50,484 nucleotides of DNA, from the NCBI GenBank assembly GCA_958453935.1, contig CAUDZT010000004.1, positions 1-50,484 on the forward strand. Direction: 5' to 3'. The stretch comes from an uncultured Collinsella sp. GTDB lineage: Bacteria > Actinomycetota > Coriobacteriia > Coriobacteriales > Coriobacteriaceae. The notes beneath the pieces are model-generated. The model was not told the DNA's origin. It saw only the letters and a program-made list of their open reading frames with translations, and did no database searches. The stretch's first letter is position 1. Each line of letters starts with the position of its first letter. This document shows positions 23,259-33,588 of this stretch, piece by piece. The position numbers were made by a program, and so were the translations under genes.

Positions 23259-26200
23259 CTACGAACGGCGGATAACCTCGGTCACGACCTCGGATACCGT
23301 GGCAATGTTCGTCGGGTTGACATTGTGGGGCAGGTCGTCCTCGGTACGAGCGCAAGCCAGGCGCGTGCCGTCCACGCCGGCGATGGTGAGGGCTCGGCGG
23401 CTCGCCTCGAGCGCGGCGTAGGCATCGGTCTTGGCATAGGGCATCTCGAGCGCGCCACAATCGACATGGAACGACTTGCACACCTTGCTGACCAGGTTCA
23501 TGATGCGGCGATCGCCCTTGAGCAGCTGCTGTTCGCCCTCAACCGTCACCACCGAAAGCCTACCGGCGCCGACGGATTCAAGATTGATGAAGAATACGCC
23601 GCGGAGCTTATCGCGATGCGAAGCCAAGAAGGCCTTCATACCGGCGCCATCACAATCCGAGGCGCCCGTTGCCACAAACCAGATATCGTGACCGAGCAGC
23701 TCATCGTCACCCATAGAGGCGACAGCCGAGAGCATATCTTCGGAAGAAGCGCCGTCGGAAGACGTAGCGCCGCCCTTCCAGCCATCGTTATCGTCCTCGA
23801 AATTATCCCACGAACCGATGCCGCGACCGGACTTCTTGGCATCGTAATCGTCTTCGACGCCCAGCCAATCACTCATGCTGTCCTGTTCGTTTTTCTTTTT
23901 ACAACCGAACAGGCCGCCCAGGCCGCGCTTGCGAGACTTGGGTGCCGCCGGGGCGGGAGCCGAAATGGTCTCGATCGGCTGAGCGCCCGACGCAACGGGC
24001 ATAGGAGGCGCAACGGGTGCCGATGTGGGTTCGGGACCCTGAGCGGTAGCAAAGGGGTCGTTGACCTGTGCGGAGGGGTCGGGAAGGTCGAACAGCGACG
24101 TGCGAGACGCAACGTTTGCCTGCTTCATCGACGGCAGCGACGGATCGGGGACCGAAGCAAGCGGAGACGAGGAAGGTGCAGGCGACGGAGCTGACGCCGG
24201 ATCGGGAACATTCATCTGCGGACGCGGCGATGCCTGGGAGGAAATCTGGGCCATAAGGGAATCGACCGTTTCGTCCTGGGTGGGAGCAACATCGGCAACC
24301 GTGGCACCGGAACCACTCGGGGTCGGCATGGTGAAAATCTGCGTGGAGTAAGGCCTCGACTCATCTGTCTCGGGAGCCTCGGAAACCGCAGGCACTTCCT
24401 CCTGCTCGACCTCGGTCGAATCATCTTGCTCGGCTGTTGCGTATTGCTCTTCGTCAGAGTTGGCCTCGACGGGCTCGTCCTCGGCGGCATCTTGGATTGC
24501 GGCAGCATCAATAGGCTCGTCATCGTCTGCCACATCGCCCCGCTCATCGGAAACAGGAAGGGACTCGGCAATCGCGGTGCCTTGCTTTTCAAACGTTATC
24601 GTGGAATCGAACTGCGCGGCATCAAACGACATGGTGCTATCGACGTGCTGCTGAGCCTCGAAAGACGTCGTCGCCTCAACAACATCCGCGGACGCCGGTT
24701 GCTGGGACTCAAAGGACGTCGTAGCTTCGGCAGCGTCGACGGGCACGGACTGCACAGCCTCGTTCTGCTCGAACTCTTGCGCCGCGCGCTCACGTGCCGC
24801 CTCGGCTGCCTGCTGCTGAGCGATAGCCTCCTGCTCGGCAGTCTCGCGTGCGACAGCGCGCTTCTCCTCGAAATCGTCGACAAATTTCCTGCCCTTTGCA
24901 AGCGCACCCTTAAAGAAGTTGGAAGCGCTGGCGCCAATCGAAGAGAACGCGGATGCAATATCGGCATGGGGCGTTGCCGCGGGAATCTCGGCCGAAAAAT
25001 CAGTATCGCTCTCGTAAGACACACGCCTCGGCTGTTCAACGCAATCGTCGTCAGACTCGTCCGCAACGTCTTGCGCCGGCGCGGCGGGAGCCAAAATGTC
25101 CAGTCCTGCCGCGGGATCGATCGCGGACACTGCCTCGGGCTCGGCAACGGCAGCGGTAACCGCGGCAGACTCATCATCCACGGTGACGGCGGGCGCAGGT
25201 GCAGTCACGACGGGGGCAGGCTCGGGCTCAAACGTCGGCTCCTCGCCCTCCTCGTAATCGAGCGTGCAGGACTCGGGAAGCATCCCGAGCGCACGGATGG
25301 CATCCGAACCAAAGCGGATGTTGCCGGCGGCATTGCGATAGAGCTTGGGCTCGGGCTCGGCCGCGACAGGCTCCTCCGCCGGCTCGGCAGCGGGAACCTC
25401 GTCATTGAACTCTTCGGCCTGGACAGCCTGATTCTGATCCTCGGGCACAATGGCGCCAATCAGCGTCTCGTCGGCAGACGCACCCTCAAAGCCCTCGATC
25501 TGCTCGTCGAAATCCTCACCCTGTTCGGGCTCGGCCTGAGCGTCGGGAGCAATCGGCTGACCGAACTCATCCTCGGCGTAGGTAGGCTCTTCATACTCGA
25601 TGGTGTTGCCGTAGTCGTTTTGCTGTTGGGCCGCGGCATACTCCGCTGCTGCGCGCGCCATCTCCTCGGCACGACGCTTCTGCTCCCCAAAATAGGTATC
25701 GAACGGAACATCGTCGGGAAACTCGTTTTCGCCCTGGAAGGGAGCAACGTTGTCCATAACGCCGAGCATAGCGGCGACAGAAGACTTGTTGCACACCGCG
25801 CCGGACGTATAGGGAAGAATGTAGCGGTTAGAAATGATGTTTGCCGCGTTGGCGAGCGCAACGAGGGAAGCGAGGATCGCGACAATCCACAGCAGAACCT
25901 TGAGCGCGCCGGGGAGCGGCAGGATACGCAAGATGGCAACGGCAGCAGGGGCAACCGTGGCAACGGGCAACAGCTTGGCGATGAGCGCACGATACGAAGC
26001 ATAGGGCTCGCGGGCGAGCAGCTCAGCACGGGGAGAGTCGTAGTGTGCGACAACGACCACCGGGCGGTTGCGCGGAGACGCGAGCGGGCCCGAGGCCTTG
26101 TGGTAGGCGATGACATTTTGGCTCACGCCCGTCTTGCCCAGGCGTGAAACCACGGGGTGGCCCGTGCGCTCGAGCACGTAAAGAACGGCGCCGACAATGG

Positions 26201-26456
26201 CCAGCAAGGTGCCGACCAAGCCGATGCCGCCGCCGATGCCCATCAGCAGGGCGCCGGCAAACGCAAGGATACCGGTAACGGCAAATGCCAACCTACTGGG
26301 CGCCGGGGCATTGAACTCCTGAACCTCGGGATCAAAGCCGTGGTTGCGGAAGATCTGAGCGATATCCTCGGCAGCCAAGCGCTCTTCTTCGCTGCATGCC
26401 GGCGTAATGCCGGTGTTCTGCAGCAGGTGGTTAATATAGTTCTGGGTGTTCGCCAT
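23259..26456 (-). CDS. M28-like membrane metallopeptidase with large disordered insert
   Basis: Counted from Met at 26456 (GGAG upstream; MANTQNYIN), the protein has 1065 residues. Two membrane hairpins lie at about 55-92 and 160-205. Between them is VVVVAHYDSPRAE, whose His138/Asp140 match the first zinc ligands of M28 peptidases. CNKSSVAAMLGVMDN (about 222-236) stands where the GANDNASG motif normally lies. After about 660 low-complexity residues rich in Glu, Ala, Pro and Gln, the fold resumes: IWFVATGASDCDGAGMKAF (normally the catalytic EE region), FFINLESVGAG, and LPHNVNPTNI with the final His. Several canonical ligands are changed, so it may be catalytically altered or inactive. The insert has a helical coil (about 570-610) with many Arg/Glu/Ala. 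Confidence 0.8.
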   Translation of the reverse strand: MANTQNYINHLLQNTGITPACSEEERLAAEDIAQIFRNHGFDPEVQEFNAPAPSRLAFAVTGILAFAGALLMGIGGGIGLVGTLLAIVGAVLYVLERTGHPVVSRLGKTGVSQNVIAYHKASGPLASPRNRPVVVVAHYDSPRAELLAREPYASYRALIAKLLPVATVAPAAVAILRILPLPGALKVLLWIVAILASLVALANAANIISNRYILPYTSGAVCNKSSVAAMLGVMDNVAPFQGENEFPDDVPFDTYFGEQKRRAEEMARAAAEYAAAQQQNDYGNTIEYEEPTYAEDEFGQPIAPDAQAEPEQGEDFDEQIEGFEGASADETLIGAIVPEDQNQAVQAEEFNDEVPAAEPAEEPVAAEPEPKLYRNAAGNIRFGSDAIRALGMLPESCTLDYEEGEEPTFEPEPAPVVTAPAPAVTVDDESAAVTAAVAEPEAVSAIDPAAGLDILAPAAPAQDVADESDDDCVEQPRRVSYESDTDFSAEIPAATPHADIASAFSSIGASASNFFKGALAKGRKFVDDFEEKRAVARETAEQEAIAQQQAAEAARERAAQEFEQNEAVQSVPVDAAEATTSFESQQPASADVVEATTSFEAQQHVDSTMSFDAAQFDSTITFEKQGTAIAESLPVSDERGDVADDDEPIDAAAIQDAAEDEPVEANSDEEQYATAEQDDSTEVEQEEVPAVSEAPETDESRPYSTQIFTMPTPSGSGATVADVAPTQDETVDSLMAQISSQASPRPQMNVPDPASAPSPAPSSSPLASVPDPSLPSMKQANVASRTSLFDLPDPSAQVNDPFATAQGPEPTSAPVAPPMPVASGAQPIETISAPAPAAPKSRKRGLGGLFGCKKKNEQDSMSDWLGVEDDYDAKKSGRGIGSWDNFEDDNDGWKGGATSSDGASSEDMLSAVASMGDDELLGHDIWFVATGASDCDGAGMKAFLASHRDKLRGVFFINLESVGAGRLSVVTVEGEQQLLKGDRRIMNLVSKVCKSFHVDCGALEMPYAKTDAYAALEASRRALTIAGVDGTRLACARTEDDLPHNVNPTNIATVSEVVTEVIRRS

Positions 26457-26654
26457 GTGCGCTCCACATCCATAATCCGACAAATAGGCCCAATGCTTGC
26501 ACATTAGAACCGTATATAGTCGAAAGTATACCCCGAGCGAGCGCAAACGACCGAATTCGGGCCATCTTAACGCCCCGAGCGGACAAGGATATAGCCTAAT
26601 CTCCATATCGGACTAAAATCATGGCAGCAAACCACCTTCTCATGCGAGGACTCT

Positions 26655-27677
26655 ATGACGGCAAGCGACGCGACCGCGACAATTAAAAAGGGGAATTCGG
26701 AGCCAAGTTTCGATAAAACGGCTCAGCGCATCCTCAATCTTTTCTTTGTGCTCAACAGCTCCCCCGAACCGCTGACGACCGAGCAGATCGTCTTGGATTC
26801 TGACCTGGGATATGGCTCGGGCAATATCGACTCGGATAAGCGCAAGTTTCGGCGCGATCGTGACAAACTGCTCGAGCGTGGCATCTTAATCAAGGAGGTT
26901 CGCCCCGCCGGTGCGCAGGAGACCGAGGAAAGCTCGTGGACAATCGACCGCGAGCACACGTTTGCTGCAGGCGGCCTCATCACCGCAGACGACGCCGATA
27001 TCCTGCTCAACGCCATCGACCAGACGTTAGCGGCCGGCTCATCCACCTTTGCCGCGCCGCTTGCCGATATTCGCTCCAAGATTGCCTACCTCACCGGCAT
27101 GTCGGCGGTGGACGATGCACCGATCCGCCGCTCTCCCACCGTCGATGCGGTATGGAGCGCCTTTGCCGAGCGGTGCGCGCTGCGATTTTTATATCAGAAC
27201 GGACGCGGCGAGCAGAAAGAACGTACCGTCTGCGTCTACGGCATGTTCGAGCGCGAGGGCGTGGCGTACTTCTGCGGCCTCGACAATGTCACCGACGACA
27301 TCAGGACATTCCGCTGCGACCGTATCGTTCGCGCCTGGCGTCCTTCGAAGGCCTACGCCATCCCCGCGGACTTCAATCTCAACGACTATCTGTTCTTTGA
27401 ATTCGATTTTGCCGACCGACCGCCCGTTGCAGCCACGTTCTCGTTCGCCCCTCAGACGCAGATCGATATGATCAACGGCCTCACGCGCGGGCGAGGTGAG
27501 CTCGCACACACCGATGCGGGATGGACCTGGACCGTTGACGTGCGTGACCTTGAAGCCGCCGCCTCATTTTGCATGGCCCACGCCACGGACGGCATGAGGC
27601 CCATGGCCCCCAAATCGCTCAAGCAGGCGTGGAACCACCTCATTGAAAGGACGGTGCGTGAGCATGCCCGTGCGTAA
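26655..27677 (+). CDS. WYL-domain transcriptional regulator (PafB-like), first of a pair
   Basis: This 340-residue protein has an N-terminal winged-helix region (about 20-90, AQRILNLFFVLNSSPEPLTT) and a WYL-type domain. The WYL domain shows LRFLYQNGRGEQKERTV, FCGLDNVTDDIRTFRCDRI, and a C-terminal WCX-like extension. Pairs of WYL regulators in actinobacteria (PafB/PafC) form a heterodimer that controls the DNA-damage response, and here a second WYL gene overlaps its 3' end. Damage control is therefore a plausible role, given the adjacent DinG-type helicase in convergent orientation, but it is inference. Confidence 0.87.
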   Translation: MTASDATATIKKGNSEPSFDKTAQRILNLFFVLNSSPEPLTTEQIVLDSDLGYGSGNIDSDKRKFRRDRDKLLERGILIKEVRPAGAQETEESSWTIDREHTFAAGGLITADDADILLNAIDQTLAAGSSTFAAPLADIRSKIAYLTGMSAVDDAPIRRSPTVDAVWSAFAERCALRFLYQNGRGEQKERTVCVYGMFEREGVAYFCGLDNVTDDIRTFRCDRIVRAWRPSKAYAIPADFNLNDYLFFEFDFADRPPVAATFSFAPQTQIDMINGLTRGRGELAHTDAGWTWTVDVRDLEAAASFCMAHATDGMRPMAPKSLKQAWNHLIERTVREHARA

Positions 27678-28581
27678 ACTCACCAGCGAGCAGAGACTCT
27701 CGCGCGCCATCGACATCATGGAGGCCCTCTACGCCGCCGGCGAGAACGGCATGACACGAACCGAGATTTGCAGCCGCTTTGACATCACGGGGGTGTCGCT
27801 CGACGAGATTCTCGAGATCGTCTCGACGCTCGCGGACCGAGAATCGGGCGCGCGCATCATCTGCGAATGCCGCGGCGAGCGTGTGGTCCTCACCGGTGAC
27901 GCCGGGCGTGTGCTACCGCTGCGCCTGAGTGCCGCCGAAGGCGCTGTGCTCAACCATGAACTTGAATCGTTGGGGATCGAGCCCCAGGCGGCAGCTCGGA
28001 TTCGACATGCTCTTCTACCCGAAGAGCTCGGCTATAACCAGCGCGTCTTTGACACCGTCAACCACGGGTCGCACTGGCAGCAGCTGAGCTGCGCCATTCA
28101 GGACGGTGTTCGTTGCCGCATCTCGTATCGCTCGATGGACGATGCACGGCCACGCGAGCGTCTGGTCGACCCCTTGCGCATTACGGCAAACGGCGACCAA
28201 ACATATCTGATTGCCTGGGACATCGCGGTCGATGAGCAGCGCACCTATCGCATGGATAAAATCGAGGGACTCACCCTGACGGAAGACTCCGTCGTGCCTC
28301 ACGCACCGGACGTTGCATCCCTCCACGATTCCCTTGCCCGGACGCAGCGTAGCGCAAAGCTCTTGATGCCATTCGATATGGCGGAGCATCTGGACTGGGC
28401 CGGCATCACCCTCATCGAGCGCGGCGGTGCAGACATGGCAACGGTAACCGTGCATTACGGCTCCGAGCGTTGGCTACTGAGCCAGATAATCGCAGCGGGC
28501 GGAGCCATCCGCATCTTGGATGACCCCGCCTTGTCAAAGCGTCTGTGCGAAATGGCAAAAACCCTCGTCTGTCCGCTTTAG
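27658..28581 (+). CDS. WYL-domain transcriptional regulator (PafC-like), second of a pair
   Basis: This protein has about 307 residues. An N-terminal helix-turn-helix (RLSRAIDIMEALYAAGENGMT, cut here) is followed by a WYL core with CRISYRSMDDARPRERLVDPL, YLIAWDIAVDEQRTYRMDKI and a WCX extension. AAGGA lies six bases before the GTG at 27658, and an ATG at 27664 is the alternative start. The gene overlaps the previous one by about 20 bases, so the two are co-expressed. Its stop overlaps the convergent DinG-type gene by four bases. Confidence 0.87.
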   Translation: MSMPVRKLTSEQRLSRAIDIMEALYAAGENGMTRTEICSRFDITGVSLDEILEIVSTLADRESGARIICECRGERVVLTGDAGRVLPLRLSAAEGAVLNHELESLGIEPQAAARIRHALLPEELGYNQRVFDTVNHGSHWQQLSCAIQDGVRCRISYRSMDDARPRERLVDPLRITANGDQTYLIAWDIAVDEQRTYRMDKIEGLTLTEDSVVPHAPDVASLHDSLARTQRSAKLLMPFDMAEHLDWAGITLIERGGADMATVTVHYGSERWLLSQIIAAGGAIRILDDPALSKRLCEMAKTLVCPL

Positions 28582-31472
28582 CGCCGCCGCTCGTGGCGTG
28601 CGCGCCACAGTTGCAGATAGTGCCCGATCTGCGCCGATTCGATGCGCTGATAAGAGCTCGTGGGCAGCGACGTTAAGAACTTCTTTCCGTAGCCCTTCGT
28701 CACCAGGCGCGGGTCGGCCAGAATCAGCACGCCGCAGTCGGTCGACGAGCGGATAAGACGGCCGGCTGCCTGCTTGACCTCGAGCACTGCCTCGGGCAGC
28801 GAATAGCGCGCCCAAGCGCGGTCTTCGCGCAGGTTGCGCTCGCACGAGAGCGGATCCGTGGGGCTCGAGAACGGCAGCTTGGGAATGATGACGCAGCGCA
28901 GTGTCTCGCCGCTGGCGTCGAATCCCTCCCAGAAGGCCTTAAGCGCAAAAAGCGACGAGGTCGGCTCGTTGATAAACCGGTCGCGCAGGCGACGAGGAGA
29001 TGAGTTGCGCTGCTGGCAGTTGAGCTCCAGACCCGCACGGGCCATCTTGGGCTCAACGCGGGCGTACAGGTCTTCCATGTCGCGCCGATTGGTGAACAAC
29101 GTGAGCACCGATCCGCCCATGGCAAGATGGGCGTCGACCAGCACGCGCTCGAGCGCCGTAAGATAGTTCTCACGATCGCGCGGATCGGGGATATCGCCCG
29201 CAACGACTACAGTCATGTTCGAATCGAAGTCGTAGCTCGAGTCCAAGTGCAGCGATGAGGATGTTGAAACACCGATGCGATCGAGGCCGACAGCATGGTT
29301 GAAGTGCTCAAAGCTTTTGGACACCGTCATGGTTGCCGAGGCAAAGATAGCCGTGTGAACCTCGGGCAGCCACTCGGTTGCCAAGGCCTCGCCAATGTCG
29401 ATGCGCTCTGCGGTCATCGACTCTCCGCCGGCACGCAACCTGCGATTGACCTGCAGCGAATACACGTAGTGTTCATCGGTGCCATCAATGATGAGTTTGA
29501 GGTTCTCGGCCAGCTCGTGCAGGCGGCGCGAGATATCACCCAGGTCGACAACAACCTCGGGCTTGTCGGCGGCGACGGCTTGCACCAGCGCGTCGACGCT
29601 CTTGTCAGCTTGTTCCAATGCGTCGATGCCAGTGTAGGCCGACTGTAAGAAATCATGCCAGTCGTCAGATTCGCGCAGCTCGGGGCCAATCCATAGATTG
29701 GCATTGTCATAACCCCCACGCGCACGGCGGCCGAGCTCGCGAACGCCATCGAACACGTCGGCGATTGCCATGCTCGCGCGCGCAACCGTCGACGTCGCCT
29801 TGGCAGTAAGGCCCAGATAGAGCGTAGAGCCCTCGGAGGTTGCCAAATCACGGGAAACCTGGCTTAGCGCGCCGGCGCTCGAGCCACCCAGGCGCTCAAA
29901 CAGAACGCGTGATTCATCCGCCGACACCACGCGCGCCCACTGACGGCGCGCCTCGCGCTCGATGGAATGGGCTTCGTCGATTACCCAATGACGAATCGGA
30001 GGTAAAATCCTGCCCTCGGCCGCGACATTGCGGAACAGCAGGGAATGGTTGGTGACCACCACATCGGCATGCGCCGCACGACGGCGAGCGCCGTGGACCA
30101 AACATTTATCAGGGAAAAACGGGCAGAGGCGACGAGCGCACTCGCGCGAGGCCGTCGTAAAGTCGGGGCGGTTGACGCTGCGCCACCGAATGCCGAGCGA
30201 GTCGAGGTCGCCATCGGCTGATTGGCAGACGTACGCCATAATGACCGCGACCGCCGTGAGCGTGTCCGCCGGATCGCGCTTGGTGGTAATCTCGACCTGG
30301 CTGCGGCTCATGCGCTCGAGCTTGCGCAGGCACGGATAGTGGTCATACCCCTTGAGAGCGCAAAATGACAGACCACCGTCCAGTTGCTCGGCAAGTTTTG
30401 GCAGCTCATGGTACATGAGCTGGTCGGCAAGATTGTTCGATTTGGTCGCAATACCAACCGTGATGTTGTTACGGCGTGCTGCCTCGGCAAAAGGCACCAG
30501 ATAGGCCATCGATTTGCCGACGCCTGTGCCCGCCTCAATTACACGATGAGTGCCCGTGACCAGCGCATCGCGGACCTCGAGCGCCATCGCGATCTGCTCA
30601 TCACGCGGCTCGTAGGTGGGATACATGCGATTGACCAGGCCACCCGGCGCATAGTCTGCCTCAATCTCCTCACGACTCGGCATCTTGAGGACCGGCAGTT
30701 CGTCGGCGTCCACCCGATCGTCGACGCGATCGGCCTTGAGAACGTCAGCACGAGCGGCGCTGAGAGAGAAGATAGAACCAGGGTTCTGTCCCGCCAAGAA
30801 TGAGAATATAGGACGATAGGACCAAGGCACATCCGAGTGCATGTCGGCTAGGCGCGCCATGAGGCCCTGGGGCAAGTCGGTGAGCGCCACGAGCAACACG
30901 CGCCATACGCCACACAGGGCGTCGACGTCGGCATTGGCACGGTGTGATACCGAGTCACAGCCAAACAGATCGGCCATAAAAGACAGCTTGTGCGAGGCCA
31001 GGCGCGGAAGCGCGATGCGCGACAGCGCCAGCGAATCGATCCAAATATCGCTCACGTTGACGCCGCCTTTGACCGACTCGATAAACGAGCGGTCGAACGT
31101 GGCGTTATGTGCAATCACCGGGCAACCACCGACAAAATCGGCGAGAGCGGCGACGGCCTCAACGGCCGACGGGGCATCTGCCACATCGGCATTTGTAATG
31201 CTCGTGAGCTCGGTAATCTCGGCGGGAATCAGCTGTTTGGGATGCACGAAGGTATCGAAGCGGTCGACGACCTCGCGGCCCGAAAGACGGGCCGCCGAGA
31301 TCTCGATCAGCTCATTGTCCTGCACCGAAAGACCCGTGGTCTCGGTATCGAGGACAATCACATCTTCCTCGATAAGGCCGAAGGACTGCGTTTTGGCGCG
31401 TTCGGCAAGCGTGGCATAGGAGTCGATAACAAACTGCGGCGTTCCTGACGAAACCGCGTCCTCGATTAGCAT
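28578..31472 (-). CDS. dinG: DinG-family helicase with N-terminal 3'-5' exonuclease
   Basis: This 964-residue protein joins a DnaQ-type exonuclease to a superfamily 2 helicase. The exonuclease (about 35-190) has ExoI LDTETTGL with Asp42/Glu44, ExoII HNATFD, and ExoIII with HRANADVDA. The helicase has Walker A EAGTGVGKS (about 312-320), DEAH in VIDEAHSIE, and a cysteine set (SFCALKG, YPCLRKL, CARRLCPFFPDKC) fitting an iron-sulfur cluster of the XPD/DinG type. The C-terminal motif QAAGRLIRS completes it. DinG enzymes unwind R-loops and forked or quadruplex DNA. The start codon overlaps the end of ddl by seven bases. The closest arrangement is the Gram-positive DnaQ-DinG fusion. Confidence 0.92.
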   Translation of the reverse strand: MLIEDAVSSGTPQFVIDSYATLAERAKTQSFGLIEEDVIVLDTETTGLSVQDNELIEISAARLSGREVVDRFDTFVHPKQLIPAEITELTSITNADVADAPSAVEAVAALADFVGGCPVIAHNATFDRSFIESVKGGVNVSDIWIDSLALSRIALPRLASHKLSFMADLFGCDSVSHRANADVDALCGVWRVLLVALTDLPQGLMARLADMHSDVPWSYRPIFSFLAGQNPGSIFSLSAARADVLKADRVDDRVDADELPVLKMPSREEIEADYAPGGLVNRMYPTYEPRDEQIAMALEVRDALVTGTHRVIEAGTGVGKSMAYLVPFAEAARRNNITVGIATKSNNLADQLMYHELPKLAEQLDGGLSFCALKGYDHYPCLRKLERMSRSQVEITTKRDPADTLTAVAVIMAYVCQSADGDLDSLGIRWRSVNRPDFTTASRECARRLCPFFPDKCLVHGARRRAAHADVVVTNHSLLFRNVAAEGRILPPIRHWVIDEAHSIEREARRQWARVVSADESRVLFERLGGSSAGALSQVSRDLATSEGSTLYLGLTAKATSTVARASMAIADVFDGVRELGRRARGGYDNANLWIGPELRESDDWHDFLQSAYTGIDALEQADKSVDALVQAVAADKPEVVVDLGDISRRLHELAENLKLIIDGTDEHYVYSLQVNRRLRAGGESMTAERIDIGEALATEWLPEVHTAIFASATMTVSKSFEHFNHAVGLDRIGVSTSSSLHLDSSYDFDSNMTVVVAGDIPDPRDRENYLTALERVLVDAHLAMGGSVLTLFTNRRDMEDLYARVEPKMARAGLELNCQQRNSSPRRLRDRFINEPTSSLFALKAFWEGFDASGETLRCVIIPKLPFSSPTDPLSCERNLREDRAWARYSLPEAVLEVKQAAGRLIRSSTDCGVLILADPRLVTKGYGKKFLTSLPTSSYQRIESAQIGHYLQLWRARHERRR

Positions 31473-32431
31473 GCAATGCCCGCTCGACGAAGACCCATAC
31501 GGATCAGGCTGTCACAGACCTGCGGGAACGTCATGTCGTCGGTGTGGCGGATCTCATCCGGATACAGCGACGTATCGGTCATGCCGGGAATGGTATTGGT
31601 CTCGAGGATAACGGGGCCGTCCTCGCTCACGATAAAATCGCTGCGCGAGATGCCCAGGCAACCGAGGGCCTTGTGAGCGGCACAGGCAAGCTCCTGGGCA
31701 CGAGCATAGTTCTCGGGTGAAATCTGCGCCGGAATGCGATGGATGTCCGTAGGGTCGACATATTTCACGTCCAGATCGTAGAACTCGCAGTCCTCGGGCT
31801 TACGGATCTCGACAATCGGCAGGGCGCGCACGTCATCCTCGCCGTATACGCCAACGGTGATCTCGGTACCCTCGATGCACTTCTCGACCAGCACTTTGTC
31901 GCCGTACTCAAACGCCTTGGCGATTGCCGCGGGCAGCTCGGAGGGCTCATGGACCAGGGAAATGCCATAGCTGGAACCGTTGACGGCCGGCTTCACAAAG
32001 CAGCGCTCGCCACAAACCTCGACGATATGATCGATATCGACTTCATCGCCCACCTCGAGCGCAAGGCCGGGGGCAATGGGAATGCCCGCCTTGGCGTACA
32101 GGAGCTTAGAGACCTCCTTGTCGGCACCGCAGGCGCTGGCAAGCACGCCCGAGGCCGTGTAGGGGATACCCAGGGTCTCCATGGCGCCCTGCATGGCGCC
32201 ATCCTCACCGCCGGCGCCGTGCATGGCGATAAATGCCACGTCGAAACCGCCGGTCGCCATGGTTACCATAAAGTCATCGGCAGCCGTGTCGAGCAGCTCC
32301 ACCGAGGTGTAGCCGGCTTCCTTCAGTGCCACCACGACGTTCTTTCCCGAATTGAGCGAGATCTCGCGCTCAGCGGAATGACCGCCCGCCAAGACCGCTA
32401 CGTGCATGTTCTCTAGGCTTTTACCCGGCAT
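31466..32431 (-). CDS. ddl: D-alanine--D-alanine ligase
   Basis: This 321-residue ATP-grasp enzyme makes the D-Ala-D-Ala dipeptide for peptidoglycan. The N-terminal LAGGHSAEREISLNSG, the flexible loop KPAVNGSSYGIS, RSDFIV and the metal-binding LETNTIPGMTDTSLYP are all seen. GAGGAG is six bases from the ATG. The substrate loop gives no sign of the D-Lac-type substitution of vancomycin-resistance ligases, but this needs a structural alignment. It is followed with a seven-base overlap by the DinG-type gene and faces rlmN divergently. Confidence 0.95.
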   Translation of the reverse strand: MPGKSLENMHVAVLAGGHSAEREISLNSGKNVVVALKEAGYTSVELLDTAADDFMVTMATGGFDVAFIAMHGAGGEDGAMQGAMETLGIPYTASGVLASACGADKEVSKLLYAKAGIPIAPGLALEVGDEVDIDHIVEVCGERCFVKPAVNGSSYGISLVHEPSELPAAIAKAFEYGDKVLVEKCIEGTEITVGVYGEDDVRALPIVEIRKPEDCEFYDLDVKYVDPTDIHRIPAQISPENYARAQELACAAHKALGCLGISRSDFIVSEDGPVILETNTIPGMTDTSLYPDEIRHTDDMTFPQVCDSLIRMGLRRAGIAC

Positions 32432-32516
32432 GGGCAGACTCCTCCTCTATAATTTCTGCAGCTGATACCATATTGTAGCGATACCCTCTACGTTTCCCCA
32501 AAATCGAAAGGCTTCC

Positions 32517-33569
32517 ATGAATCCCAGGACTAAATCTCAGGACATTCGCGACTTGAGCCAAAACGATATTCGCGAGCTCGTGGCCGAACTTGGCCAGCCC
32601 GCCTTCCGCGCAAAGCAGCTCATCGAATGGGTCTTTGAGAAGAACGTTTGTTCGTTTGACGACATGACCAACCTTCCCAAGGCTTTCCGCGAGCAGCTTA
32701 AAGAGGCTTTTGCCTTTGACACGCCGACTGAACTCACCAAGCAGGTTTCCAAAGATGGCTCTCGCAAGTACCTGCTCGAGTACCACGACGGCATTTCCGT
32801 CGAGACCGTCGGTATGCCCCGTCGCAACAAACTTTCCGTCTGCGTTTCCACCCAGGCAGGCTGTGGCATGGGCTGCGCCTTTTGCGCTACCGGTCTCAAC
32901 GGCCTCAAGCGTTCTCTGTCCGCTCAAGAGATCGTCGACCAGGTACTTCATGTATCCAACGACTTTGGCGAGCGCGCCACGAGCGTTGTCTTCATGGGCC
33001 AGGGCGAGCCGTTTGCCAACTACGACGAGGTTCTCAAGGCGCTGCGAATCCTCAACGACCCCGACGGCATCGGTATCGGCGCTCGTCACCTCACCGTCTC
33101 TACCAGCGGCGTTATTCCCGGTATTCGCAAATTTGCCGACATCCCCGAGCAATTCACGCTTGCCGTTTCCCTGCATTCCGCCATCCAGTCGACGCGCAAT
33201 AAGCTCATGCCCGGTGTTAAGAAGTACACGCTGCTTCGCCTTCACGAAGCGCTTCAGCTCTACACCGAGAAGACTGGCCGCCGCCCGACCTATGAGTATG
33301 CCATGATCGAAGGCGTCAACGATACGAATCCCGAGATGCAGGCGCTCTGCGACTTCTGCGAGGGAACGCTGTGCCACGTTAACCTCATTCAGCTTAACGA
33401 CATCGAGGGCAGCCCGCTCAAGCCGTCGCCGATTCATAAGGTTGAGGATCTTCAGCGTCGTCTTGAGTCCCGTGGCATCGAGACCACGATTCGTAACTCC
33501 CGTGGTAACGATATTGACGCCGCTTGCGGACAGCTGAAGCAGCGCTTCAAAGTTCAGAAGAACGCATAG
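32517..33569 (+). CDS. rlmN: 23S rRNA/tRNA (adenine-C2) methyltransferase RlmN
   Basis: This 350-residue radical SAM enzyme methylates A2503 of 23S rRNA and A37 of some tRNAs. The cluster motif is CGMGCAFC (Cys116, 120, 123). MGQGEPFANYD, LAVSLHS and the C-terminal catalytic Cys (near residue 337, in DIDAACGQL) are present. Codon use is more U-ending than in neighbours. A strong terminator follows at 33610-33640. Confidence 0.96.
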   Translation: MNPRTKSQDIRDLSQNDIRELVAELGQPAFRAKQLIEWVFEKNVCSFDDMTNLPKAFREQLKEAFAFDTPTELTKQVSKDGSRKYLLEYHDGISVETVGMPRRNKLSVCVSTQAGCGMGCAFCATGLNGLKRSLSAQEIVDQVLHVSNDFGERATSVVFMGQGEPFANYDEVLKALRILNDPDGIGIGARHLTVSTSGVIPGIRKFADIPEQFTLAVSLHSAIQSTRNKLMPGVKKYTLLRLHEALQLYTEKTGRRPTYEYAMIEGVNDTNPEMQALCDFCEGTLCHVNLIQLNDIEGSPLKPSPIHKVEDLQRRLESRGIETTIRNSRGNDIDAACGQLKQRFKVQKNA

Positions 33570-33588
33570 GGGAGTCGCACCCCAAAAC

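Noticed and set aside
24426..26147. 573-codon plus-strand frame opposite the M28-like gene
   Set aside because: Results from the biased codons of the disordered insert read backwards.
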